Source: Micavibrio_A sp964423095 (GTDB lineage Bacteria; Pseudomonadota; Alphaproteobacteria; Micavibrionales; Micavibrionaceae). From it: a stretch of DNA of 64,000 nt. A model generated the notes under the pieces. That model was not told where the DNA came from and made no database searches. It saw only the letters and a list, made by a program, of their open reading frames with translations. Made by a program: the position numbers and the translations under genes. Of the stretch, positions 17,457 to 24,394 are shown piece after piece. Position 1 is the first letter of the stretch. Every line of letters begins with the position of its first letter. The stretch spans positions 1 through 64,000 of the forward strand of contig CAYRDI010000003.1 of NCBI GenBank assembly GCA_964423095.1, read 5' to 3'.

Positions 17457-18413
17457 ATGAAAAAGTCAGCCCGGATTGCCCTTGGAACGGTTTTGCTCTT
17501 TGCCGTTCTGGCTGCGGGCTTTGTTTCGGGTTATCGATATCTCCAATATAGAACCCAGCAACAGGTTGTTGCCAACGCGATCGCCGAAAACCACACACAT
17601 ACAAGAAACCACTCTTCAAATGTTTTTGAAAACAGGGGAGCAGAAAAACCTCCGGCAACGCAGACCTTGTATTATTTTACGCCCCCCAGCGTCGGCATCC
17701 TTCTCCATAAAAAAGAAATCGACATCCCCAAAGGCACGTTGTTCCCGTTATTGGTTTTACCCCCCGATCAGGCAAAACAATATCCCAAAGGGGGAAGGAT
17801 CATATTCTACGACAACAAGAACAAGTTGCTCGACATCATCGGCGAAATCACGGACAGCTTTCCGGCAAAAGAGTCTGGAAAAACAGCGGTTCTTATCAGC
17901 CTGCGCACGCTCGATACAACACTTGCAAACAAATTTTCAAAAGCCTATCTGGCGACAGATATTGAAAAGGATGTCGCCCGCCTTCCCGCAGCCGCCATTG
18001 TCAAAGGGGAAGGCGGTGGCAACTATGTCTGGGAACTTGAAGATGAAAGCAGAGGCGTTGCCACAGCTTTTTTAAAAGGCATAACCGTCAAAAGCCGCCA
18101 TGAAGGCTATGTTGTCATCGAACCCGGCACGTATTCCAGCAACGATTACATCACAAACCCGGACGATGCGTTGGAAGATGCGGGCCGTGTGCGGGTTAAA
18201 CGAAAATATTTCGAAGGACCGGCAATCGCCGAAAGCGATTTGATCGCGAAAAAAATCGATGACGGTTTTGAAGAACGCCAAAAAACATACAGGCTGGAAC
18301 AACAGGCCGTCGCAGCCGCAGGCAAAGCCAAAAGTTGCGGCGCCGCGCCTTCCCTGGCACAGGACTTTATCCAAAAAGCCCGAAAAATTGCGAAAGAAGC
18401 GGCCGCCCCGTAA
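17457..18413 (+). CDS. Membrane-anchored protein with adaptor (MFP)-like C-terminal segment
   Basis: A 318-residue protein with one N-terminal membrane helix (about 7-25) and a periplasmic remainder. Residues ~177-240 (LPAAAIVKGEGGGNYVWEL ... VVIEPGTYSSNDYI) follow the pattern seen near the C-terminus of membrane fusion (HlyD/RND adaptor) proteins. There, an LPxxAV start, a VWV strand and a GL..GD-like ending form the membrane-proximal domain. The usual lipoyl hairpin is not evident, so it is not a complete adaptor. It is separated by 2 bp from the OmpA-like gene and likely works with it. No efflux pump gene is adjacent. Confidence 0.6.
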   Translation: MKKSARIALGTVLLFAVLAAGFVSGYRYLQYRTQQQVVANAIAENHTHTRNHSSNVFENRGAEKPPATQTLYYFTPPSVGILLHKKEIDIPKGTLFPLLVLPPDQAKQYPKGGRIIFYDNKNKLLDIIGEITDSFPAKESGKTAVLISLRTLDTTLANKFSKAYLATDIEKDVARLPAAAIVKGEGGGNYVWELEDESRGVATAFLKGITVKSRHEGYVVIEPGTYSSNDYITNPDDALEDAGRVRVKRKYFEGPAIAESDLIAKKIDDGFEERQKTYRLEQQAVAAAGKAKSCGAAPSLAQDFIQKARKIAKEAAAP

Positions 18414-18483
18414 GGACCGCTTTATGCAGGGTATGCGGGTTGCCGCAGGCCCGTTCCGTGCTATAACCGCCCAGACTGGCCTT

Positions 18484-18560
18484 GTCCCCGTAGCTCAGAT
18501 GGATAGAGCACAGAATTCCTAATTCTGGGGCCGTGGGTTCGACTCCCGCCGGGGACGCCA
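18484..18560 (+). tRNA. tRNA-Arg (anticodon CCT)
   Basis: A 77-nt cloverleaf with acceptor GTCCCCG/CGGGGAC, D-stem GCTC/GAGC, anticodon stem CAGAA/TTCTG around loop TTCCTAA (CCT at 34-36), T-loop TTCGACT and an encoded CCA. It reads AGG codons. Its 3' 27 nt recur about 120 bp downstream (see the separate entry). The 3' end of this tRNA type is a common target of tyrosine-recombinase elements. Confidence 0.95.
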
Positions 18561-18600
18561 GTCTCCCCACATCCCTGCCCGATACCCACGGCTGATTTAA

Positions 18601-18649
18601 GGTTTTGTTTGCTCGCGCAAATTTTAAGGGTTTTGTTTGCTCGCGCAAA
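18601..18649 (+). repeat. Tandem 21-bp hairpin-forming repeat (two copies)
   Basis: The 21-bp unit GGTTTTGTTTGCTCGCGCAAA occurs at 18601-18621 and 18629-18649, with 28 bp from start to start. Each unit contains the small palindrome TTTGC-TCGC-GCAAA. The repeats lie exactly between the tRNA-Arg(CCT) gene and the duplicated tRNA 3' end. Confidence 0.85.
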
Positions 18650-18653
18650 CGGG

Positions 18654-18681
18654 GGGTTCGACTCCCGCCGGGGGACGCCAG
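18654..18681 (+). repeat. Duplicated 3' end of tRNA-Arg(CCT), attachment-site-like
   Basis: These 28 bases repeat the last 27 nt of the tRNA-Arg(CCT) gene plus one flanking base (18535-18561), from the T-arm through the encoded CCA, with a single extra G in the acceptor run. No 5' tRNA half precedes it, so it is not a functional tRNA. A direct repeat of a tRNA 3' end is what an integrated or excised element leaves behind. No integrase lies in the ~90 bp between the copies, so a scar or slippage product is more likely than a live element. Confidence 0.75.
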
Positions 18682-18706
18682 CCCGCTTTCACCAAAGGCC
18701 ACAAAG

Positions 18707-18738
18707 AAAAAAGCTCTCCTGTGTGGGGAGAGCTTTTT
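18707..18738 (+). terminator. Intrinsic terminator with A/T flanks
   Basis: A 7-bp stem GCTCTCC/GGAGAGC (18713-18719 and 18727-18733) encloses loop TGTGTGG. An A-run precedes it and a T-run follows, so it can stop transcription in both directions. It is the first of three consecutive stem-loops with the same loop motif. Confidence 0.75.
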
Positions 18739-18823
18739 ACAAAGGAGACGGTTATATCTGTGTGGGGAGTATAACCTTTACTCTAAATCGTTTTTTTGTT
18801 CTTGGCGGGCTGTGTGGACCCGC
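18707..18823 (+). ncRNA. Candidate structured RNA element: three stem-loops sharing loop motif TGTGTGG
   Basis: Three unrelated stems carry the same 7-nt motif TGTGTGG in their loops. Stem 1 is GCTCTCC/GGAGAGC with the motif at 18720-18726. Stem 2 is GGTTATA/TATAACC (18750-18756, 18770-18776) with the motif at 18759-18765. Stem 3 is GCGGG/CCCGC (18805-18809, 18819-18823) with the motif at 18811-18817. Different stems with a constant loop suggest the loop is the conserved part, as in multi-site protein- or RNA-binding RNAs. The first hairpin is also a terminator, so the element may be a tRNA 3' trailer or a separate transcript. No known RNA family is recognised. The remaining bases to 18959 hold no gene. 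Confidence 0.45.
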
Positions 18824-18875
18824 GTTGTGGTCTATATATTCCATAAGCGCGCGCATGCGTCAAGCATAAGTTTTG

Positions 18876-18910
18876 AAAAAAATGCGCAAAACTTGTTTTT
18901 ATTACAAGTT
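18876..18910 (-). terminator. Possible terminator of the tyrosine phosphatase gene
   Basis: On the minus strand a 7-bp stem AACTTGT/ACAAGTT (18890-18910) is followed after about 7 nt by a run of seven T's. It lies about 50 bp beyond the stop of the phosphatase gene. The stem is AT-rich and the T-run slightly displaced, so strength is doubtful. Confidence 0.35.
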
Positions 18911-18959
18911 GCGGTCATTTCAGGTCGTTTTTGGCTATTTTTGAAAGATTATTTCAATT

Positions 18960-19469
18960 CTATAGCGTGTGGCGTTTGCGTATTTCCCGCAAAATACGGG
19001 TACTTCCCTGCTCAACCATGCAATAGACCATCTCGAAATCCACCAGACTACCGTAATACGGGTCCGGCACGTCACGACCTGTTTCCACCGAAGGCACATG
19101 CGGAAAATCCAGAAACAGGGATAGCTGGGCGTGGTGATGCGGCAGCCGTCCAGCCAGTTCTGACAAGGCCGTATGATGCCCGCGGTCCATCGCAAAAATA
19201 TAGTCAAACCTTTGAAAATCCGCGTTTTCTACCTTGCGGGCCCGCAGATCCGACATGTCTACCCCCCGTGCCCGCGCGGTCTCCATCGCCCTTGCATCCG
19301 GCAAATCCCCCACATGGTACCCGTGCGTGCCGGCGGAATCCGCATGAACAACGCCGTCCAGCCCCGCTCTACGCACGTCCTCCCGGAAAACGGCCTCGGC
19401 CGTGGGGGAGCGGCAGATATTCCCCGTGCAGACAAACAGGACGTTGATTTTGGTTTTCAAGGCGGACAT
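18960..19469 (-). CDS. Low-molecular-weight protein tyrosine phosphatase
   Basis: A 169-residue cytoplasmic phosphatase. The P-loop CTGNICRS holds the nucleophile Cys14 and Arg20, and the general acid Asp136 lies in DPYYG. Length and motifs match the family well. Such enzymes dephosphorylate bacterial tyrosine kinases or arginine-phosphorylated proteins, often in polysaccharide export. No kinase gene is nearby. It is transcribed away from the divergent olsB gene, sharing a ~110-bp intergenic region. Confidence 0.93.
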   Translation of the reverse strand: MSALKTKINVLFVCTGNICRSPTAEAVFREDVRRAGLDGVVHADSAGTHGYHVGDLPDARAMETARARGVDMSDLRARKVENADFQRFDYIFAMDRGHHTALSELAGRLPHHHAQLSLFLDFPHVPSVETGRDVPDPYYGSLVDFEMVYCMVEQGSTRILREIRKRHTL

Positions 19470-19579
19470 GGGCGGATGGCGTAGTATCGGGGTGTTTTTT
19501 CCTACTATTATCGGGACAGTTTTGCTATGAAGGCTCGTCCGTTGCAGGACAGCATGTTATATCTTTTTTGAACGCGGTA

Positions 19580-20428
19580 ATGATAGAAGATTCAAAACAA
19601 AACGCCGAAAAAATCCTCGTCCGCCTTGCCCTGTCGCCGGCGGAGGTTGAAGCGGCGCAACGTCTTCGTTACAAGGTTTTTTACGAAGAGTATAAAGCCA
19701 TCGCCGATGAAAAAACCGCCGCCAACCTCATGGACGTGGATGAATACGATGCGGTGACCGATCATCTGGTCGTTCTCGACACCACCCTGCCCGACGGGCC
19801 GGGACAGATTGTCGGCACATACCGCCTGCTCCGCCGCGAGGTTGCCGACAAGTTTGGAAAATTCTACACCAGCGATGAATACGACATCGGCCCCCTCTTA
19901 AGCAGCGGCGCTGTGTTGCTGGAACTCGGACGGTCCTGCGTGTTGCCGCCATACCGCACACGGCCCGTTTTACAAAAGCTCTGGCAGGGAATCGCCCATT
20001 ACGTGGCCGATCATAAAATCGGCCTGATGTTCGGATGCGCCAGCCTGCATGGAACGGACATCGACGCGCTCAAAACTCAGCTGGCGTACCTTTATCATTA
20101 CCATCTGGCAACGCCGGAACTGTGCCCGCGCGCCGTGCCGTCCCGCTACGTGGATATGAACCTGATGGCCAAGGAAGACATCAACGTCAAGGAAGCCTTT
20201 ATTTCCCTGCCGCCGCTGGTCAAGGGCTACATGCGGCTGGGTGCCAGCATAGGCAACGGGGCCGTCATCGACCGTCAATTCAACACCACCGATGTATGTA
20301 TCGTGATGCCCACCCACCTGATCACCGAAAAATATTTCAAACATTACCAGCGCGTGACCAAAAACAGCATCGTACTCGACAACGACTTTGCCGACCGCAT
20401 TCCCGCCTGGGCCAAGGGCACGGGCTGA
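19580..20428 (+). CDS. olsB: Ornithine-acyl-ACP N-acyltransferase OlsB-like
   Basis: About 282 residues, GNAT-like hemolysin/OlsB family. It shows the family's VEAAQRLRYKVFYEE N-terminal pattern, IVGTYRLLR, a central LLELGRSCVLPPYRTRPV segment and the FGCASLHGTD motif. OlsB makes lyso-ornithine lipid from ornithine and a 3-hydroxyacyl-ACP. The next gene encodes an OlsA-type O-acyltransferase that would finish the ornithine lipid, so the pair forms a pathway. The start may be the ATG at 19580 or a TTG at 19568; neither has a strong ribosome-binding site. Confidence 0.85.
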   Translation: MIEDSKQNAEKILVRLALSPAEVEAAQRLRYKVFYEEYKAIADEKTAANLMDVDEYDAVTDHLVVLDTTLPDGPGQIVGTYRLLRREVADKFGKFYTSDEYDIGPLLSSGAVLLELGRSCVLPPYRTRPVLQKLWQGIAHYVADHKIGLMFGCASLHGTDIDALKTQLAYLYHYHLATPELCPRAVPSRYVDMNLMAKEDINVKEAFISLPPLVKGYMRLGASIGNGAVIDRQFNTTDVCIVMPTHLITEKYFKHYQRVTKNSIVLDNDFADRIPAWAKGTG

Positions 20429-20432
20429 CGCC

Positions 20433-21200
20433 ATGCGTTCGCTGATCGGGGCGTTCAGGCTCCTCGTTTTCTTTGTCACATCACTTTTCACCCTGGCCTA
20501 TCAAAGCACGGTGATGTTGTTCACCAAGGGGGAATTCGCTTATTACTACCCCCGCGCCTATCATGCCTTTTTATGCCACCTTTTTGGCATCAAGGTCATC
20601 GTCGAAGGCCATATGGAGCGCGGGCGGAATATCGTCTATCTGGGCAACCATTTATCATATTTAGACATACAAGCCCTCGGCAGCATTTTGCTGGGTAGTT
20701 TTGTGGCCAGAAAAGATCTCGCCGACTGGCCCTTTTTCGGCTGGATGGCACGTATGCAACGCACCGTCTTCATCAGCCGCGATCCCAAGGACGCAGCGGC
20801 CGCAACAAAGCTGTTGGAAGACAGAATCGCGGAAGGGCTTCCCCTCGTGATTTTTCCGGAAGGAACATCGAGTTCTGGAGAAGAAATTTTTCCTTTTAAA
20901 TCAAGTTTTTTTGAAATTTTCTTAAACAAAAACATTAGAATTCAGCCCTTCACCATTTCGCTTCTTGCTGCCGACGAAAAACCGGCTGTGGACACCACCA
21001 TCCGCGATATTTACGCCTGGTATGGTGATATGCCTCTAGGCCGGCATTTATGGCGTGTTGCCAAGGCGAAAGAATTTGTTGTTAAAGTTACTTTTCAAGA
21101 AGCAATAGCATCCAGTTCATATAACAACAGAAAATTGCTTTGCTCTGATGTTTACGAAGCCGTTGCCAAAGGTCTTGATTTATCCCCCCTCTCGCAATAG
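20433..21200 (+). CDS. olsA: 1-acyl-glycerol-3-phosphate / lyso-ornithine lipid O-acyltransferase (OlsA/PlsC family)
   Basis: A 255-residue membrane-associated acyltransferase with an N-terminal hydrophobic segment, the catalytic HX4D motif NHLSYLD (His73, Asp78) and the FPEGTSS substrate-binding motif (~141-147). Placed 4 bp after olsB, it most likely acylates lyso-ornithine lipid, though a PlsC role in phosphatidic acid synthesis is possible. The ATG at 20433 avoids the overlap that an upstream start at 20388 would cause. The codons from about 20860 to 21190 are richer in A/T than the rest of the gene. Confidence 0.87.
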   Translation: MRSLIGAFRLLVFFVTSLFTLAYQSTVMLFTKGEFAYYYPRAYHAFLCHLFGIKVIVEGHMERGRNIVYLGNHLSYLDIQALGSILLGSFVARKDLADWPFFGWMARMQRTVFISRDPKDAAAATKLLEDRIAEGLPLVIFPEGTSSSGEEIFPFKSSFFEIFLNKNIRIQPFTISLLAADEKPAVDTTIRDIYAWYGDMPLGRHLWRVAKAKEFVVKVTFQEAIASSSYNNRKLLCSDVYEAVAKGLDLSPLSQ

Positions 21201-21238
21201 TGTCTCCCCCTGACTCAAAACCCCGCGCAGGAGACACC

Positions 21239-21457
21239 ATGCAAATCACCCCCGATGAAATGATCCAGATTCAGGACTATCTGCGCCGGACGTTCGGCAA
21301 TCCGGCCATCGGGGTCAAGCCGCGCGCGCAGGCCTCCGATTCGATCGAAATACTCCTGAACGGGGAATTTATCGGAATCGTTTACAAAAACGAAGAAGAC
21401 GGCGAGACCTCATACGATTTCAACATGTCCATTCTGGACATCGACCTACAGGGATAA
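21239..21457 (+). CDS. DUF3126 family protein
   Basis: A 72-residue soluble protein of a family found mainly in alphaproteobacteria. The pattern LRRTFGNPAIGVKPR ... GEFIGIVYKNEEDGETSYDF matches DUF3126, a small alpha/beta domain of unknown function. The ATG at 21239 is preceded by AGGAGACACC, a good ribosome-binding site. An ATG at 21200 overlapping the olsA stop would only add an unconserved tail. Confidence 0.85.
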   Translation: MQITPDEMIQIQDYLRRTFGNPAIGVKPRAQASDSIEILLNGEFIGIVYKNEEDGETSYDFNMSILDIDLQG

Positions 21458-21516
21458 CTCCCCTTTTCCGCCGTTAATCTTTTGCGCGGGCGTTCACCTC
21501 GCTGCTACAATGGCTT

Positions 21517-21972
21517 ATGCGCTTTTTCGCTGCGATTCTGATTTTCCTTTTCTCCATTGCCCCTGTCGCACATGCCGCACAGGAAACGAAGCTACGCCTG
21601 CGCGCACCCTCAGACGACCTCCGCGAAAAACAGGTTATGGCCTATCTTGAAGATCAAAAGATATTGGTCGGCGATCTCCCCTTTACCGTGGCGAACCTGG
21701 ATTTGAATAATGACGGTATTGATGAATGGATTTTCCGGCAGGAAACCACATCAAACTGCACGGCCACGGCGTCTTGCAAATTCTTGGTCGCGGGGCTGGA
21801 TAAAAACAAAAAACCGCTCCTGATCGCCCAAATAGACGCCGCCCGCATCAATATCCGGGATGATGAGATGTACGGTGTCAGGGATCTTTCGGTATACAAA
21901 AACCCCAACAACGATCTGGAAGCATCCCGTTATAGCTGGACGCCCCAGCAATCCACATATTTACCATTTTAG
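21517..21972 (+). CDS. Small exported protein with a DxNxDG calcium-loop-like motif
   Basis: A 151-residue protein with a clear signal peptide (cleavage after VAHA). The motif LDLNNDGIDEW near residue 67 is the kind of DxNxDG loop found in FG-GAP and EF-hand-like calcium sites. Two cysteines close together (SNCTATASCKF) may form a disulfide, consistent with a periplasmic place. No enzymatic motif is visible. It resembles the next gene in layout (signal peptide, then a DLNxDG loop), so the two may be distant paralogs. Confidence 0.65.
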   Translation: MRFFAAILIFLFSIAPVAHAAQETKLRLRAPSDDLREKQVMAYLEDQKILVGDLPFTVANLDLNNDGIDEWIFRQETTSNCTATASCKFLVAGLDKNKKPLLIAQIDAARINIRDDEMYGVRDLSVYKNPNNDLEASRYSWTPQQSTYLPF

Positions 21973-21986
21973 GGGGCTTTTGCGAT

Positions 21987-22670
21987 TTGCGGCACAAACG
22001 GTTTATGATGGAAAAGGCGGATCAGAAAAAGAACAAGGGGCTTTCTTTGCTGAAAAAAGCGAAAATAACGGCTGTTTCCGGCATGCTGCTGACGGCATTT
22101 GCGGGCAGCGCGCCGCATGCGCAAGATGTATCCAAATTCAACATCGAGAGACCCAGCAAAAACGTTCATGCCTTGAAATACGTTCTGAACCCGCCCGACG
22201 ATACCTACACTATGGCGTGGCGGGCGATGGCTGATATTTTTGAAAACACGACATACAATCTTACGCAACCTTATGCCGAAAAACCTTATTTGTATGTGGC
22301 GAAAACAGATTTGAATACCGATGGCGTTCCCGATTACATCGCCTATCCGCTGGAATGGAACGAGTATGACGAAGGGGTTTTCACACTTCCCGATACGACC
22401 CAGAGAGTTCACGTTATTTTCACAGGGACGCTGGACAGGATTGTCATCCTCGGCAAGATCTATGCGAACGCCATCGATGTCGGCAACGAAACCGTGGATG
22501 GATACAAATCGCTCAAAGCCTACGCTTATGAAGATGAGGCCGACATCGGCCATCCGGAGCGGTTTTCCTATTACGCAAACGTAAAATTCAATAAAGAAAC
22601 CGGTCACTATGAAATGGATACGAAGACCGCACCCAAAAAAGACAACGCACCAAAACCGGAGAAGAAATAA
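21987..22670 (+). CDS. Exported hypothetical protein with a DLNTDGVPDY motif
   Basis: A 227-residue protein with a basic N-terminal stretch and a hydrophobic signal segment (cleavage near SAPHA), followed by a soluble domain. The motif KTDLNTDGVPDY matches calcium-binding loops of the DxNxDG type, like the one in the gene before it. The end is Lys/Pro-rich. A TTG start at 21987 has AGGGGG 10 bp upstream. An ATG at 22005 is the alternative. Function is not recognised. It probably shares an operon with the M23-like gene 5 bp downstream. Confidence 0.62.
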   Translation: MRHKRFMMEKADQKKNKGLSLLKKAKITAVSGMLLTAFAGSAPHAQDVSKFNIERPSKNVHALKYVLNPPDDTYTMAWRAMADIFENTTYNLTQPYAEKPYLYVAKTDLNTDGVPDYIAYPLEWNEYDEGVFTLPDTTQRVHVIFTGTLDRIVILGKIYANAIDVGNETVDGYKSLKAYAYEDEADIGHPERFSYYANVKFNKETGHYEMDTKTAPKKDNAPKPEKK

Positions 22671-22675
22671 AACAG

Positions 22676-24325
22676 ATGGGCATAGGGAAAGAGCGCAGCA
22701 TCATCCGGTTTATCCTTTTGGCACTTGTTGCCACCCCTATCCTTGGGGCATGCCTGTTTACACACACCGGCACGGCGTCCGCCCAGTCTGTTGTCCTGAC
22801 CCAACCCGCACCCGGCCCTTTGACGTCACCGTTCGGGCTTAGGTTCAGCGGGAGCGGTTACCATCAGGGAAATGACTTCGGCACCCCTGCAGGAACGCCT
22901 ATTACTCCGCGGGGAAGCGTACAATGCACCGGCGGCCCGACATCCACGGGGGGTATTTTTGCCGTGGCATCGCACGCGTGTTGCGTTGTTGAACGGTGGT
23001 TACACCTGAGCGTATGCGCACTTCCCAACATCCAAACCGGCGGCACAGGGTATAATCCGAACAGCTCCACCCACACCTACCCGGTGCATCAACACTGGGA
23101 CATTGCAATCATGGGGGTCAAAGTAGATCCGCAACTCGCTCAAGGACAGAATCTTTGTGACCCGGCGGTTCAGCAAAGGCTTATCGCCGATGGCCAAGCC
23201 CGTTTCCCGCAAAACGGCGGCGGTGGGGCCGCCAATAGCGGAAGCGGATGCACGGCACCGCAGCCACCGCAACAACCAACAAACAGCATCGTAACCGTTC
23301 CGGCGGTGCCCGCGACCCCCACGACGCCCGGAACACCCGCCGTAACCATCATTACGACGCCCACGGGACAAGTATTCACCATCGTCAATCCGGTGCCGGG
23401 TGCGCCGCTTGTATCGTTGCCGCCCTCGATCGATACAGGATTTACGCAAAACGTGAACACTAGCAATCCTGTCAGCGGATGCGCGACCGATACATGGGAA
23501 GCCATGGTGAACCAGGCCGTCCTGCAAACACGGCGTGAAATGGCCGTCAATGAAACGCTGGTTGCAAAGGCAGACAGCACATTGGCCTACGCCTGCGTCC
23601 AGCAACAAATAACCCACGCCGCACAGTTTGTCGGCCCGATCTTTTCCGAAACGGCCTGGTGGGCCAACAGGCAGGTCACCCTATCCAATCTGGGCACGAC
23701 GGGTGTCCAGAGCACCACCATCCAAAGGCAACTCGGGGCAAACTCTCTGGACGGCGCGCTTAACGCCGCAGCGTATCTTTTGATCGAACAATATCTGATT
23801 GATGCTTTCAACCATGATTATCTGGGGGAAATTGCCGGGCCGACCGGATTGACCGCCGGGGGCGCATCGGGAGGAACGACCACACCGCCATCCGCGGCAG
23901 ATGACGATATTTATGCCTTGCAAGGGCAAGCCCCTTGCGGCCTGATGGGAAGGGTATGGACGATCGCCAAATGCCTGAACACAAACACAACACTGGGTTT
24001 TCCTGATTTTACATCCCTGATCAACAACGACCCCNNNNNNNNNNTTTACCCCGGCAATATGGCCTGTGCAGACAGCGGTATCACTCAGAATATGATCAAT
24101 GTTGCCAAGGGTCAGAATGTAAGATTTGACCCGGCGAATGCCTATTCCACCTATTTAAATCCCGGCGGAAATAGCTGTGTTGGCCCGGTTTTTACAGGTA
24201 TTAAGGTCCAACGCCGCCAGGGGCCGCAGATTTTGTCGACCTTGCTGGAATATGATGATGCGGTGTGTATCTCGCCCGGATGCAGCTTTCAGGGTGTGGC
24301 GGGAACCGGTACTTGTGTGCCTTAG
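22676..24325 (+). CDS. Exported M23 metallopeptidase-like protein with C-terminal cysteine-containing module (interrupted by assembly gap)
   Basis: About 549 codons as written. An export signal is followed by an M23 (LytM) domain: SPFGLRF, HQGND with zinc ligands His63 and Asp67, the WLHLS His110, and HQH (138-140) then WDI, so the catalytic set looks complete. M23 enzymes cut peptidoglycan peptide bridges. A Pro/Thr-rich linker (~200-260) leads to a module from about residue 263 (CATDTWEAMVNQAVLQTRRE) that recurs as the main body of the next gene. LGAC at 23-26 could be a lipobox, but an AxA site (TASA) follows. Ten N's interrupt the frame at 24035-24044. The frame resumes with a C-terminus resembling the paralog's, so the gene is likely intact. 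Confidence 0.75.
   Translation: MGIGKERSIIRFILLALVATPILGACLFTHTGTASAQSVVLTQPAPGPLTSPFGLRFSGSGYHQGNDFGTPAGTPITPRGSVQCTGGPTSTGGIFAVASHACCVVERWLHLSVCALPNIQTGGTGYNPNSSTHTYPVHQHWDIAIMGVKVDPQLAQGQNLCDPAVQQRLIADGQARFPQNGGGGAANSGSGCTAPQPPQQPTNSIVTVPAVPATPTTPGTPAVTIITTPTGQVFTIVNPVPGAPLVSLPPSIDTGFTQNVNTSNPVSGCATDTWEAMVNQAVLQTRREMAVNETLVAKADSTLAYACVQQQITHAAQFVGPIFSETAWWANRQVTLSNLGTTGVQSTTIQRQLGANSLDGALNAAAYLLIEQYLIDAFNHDYLGEIAGPTGLTAGGASGGTTTPPSAADDDIYALQGQAPCGLMGRVWTIAKCLNTNTTLGFPDFTSLINNDPXXXXYPGNMACADSGITQNMINVAKGQNVRFDPANAYSTYLNPGGNSCVGPVFTGIKVQRRQGPQILSTLLEYDDAVCISPGCSFQGVAGTGTCVP
24035..24044. other. Assembly gap (10 N)
   Basis: Ten undetermined bases lie inside the M23-like gene. Comparison with the paralog downstream suggests the true missing stretch may be longer than ten bases, because about 17 extra residues separate the equivalent flanks there. 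Confidence 0.95.
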
Positions 24326-24394
24326 GGAAGGATCGTTTGCCAAGACGGGTTAATTTTGGGTAAGATTGAAAGTGGTAGGGAAAGAGACAGAATC

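Noticed and set aside
18484..18681. A live integrated genetic element at tRNA-Arg(CCT)
   Set aside because: Only about 90 bp separate the duplicated tRNA ends and no integrase, phage or plasmid gene is near; a scar is the most that can be claimed.
18605..19447. A 280-codon plus-strand frame through the tRNA-downstream region into the phosphatase
   Set aside because: It runs through terminator hairpins and antisense to the phosphatase; low-complexity Pro/Arg translation.
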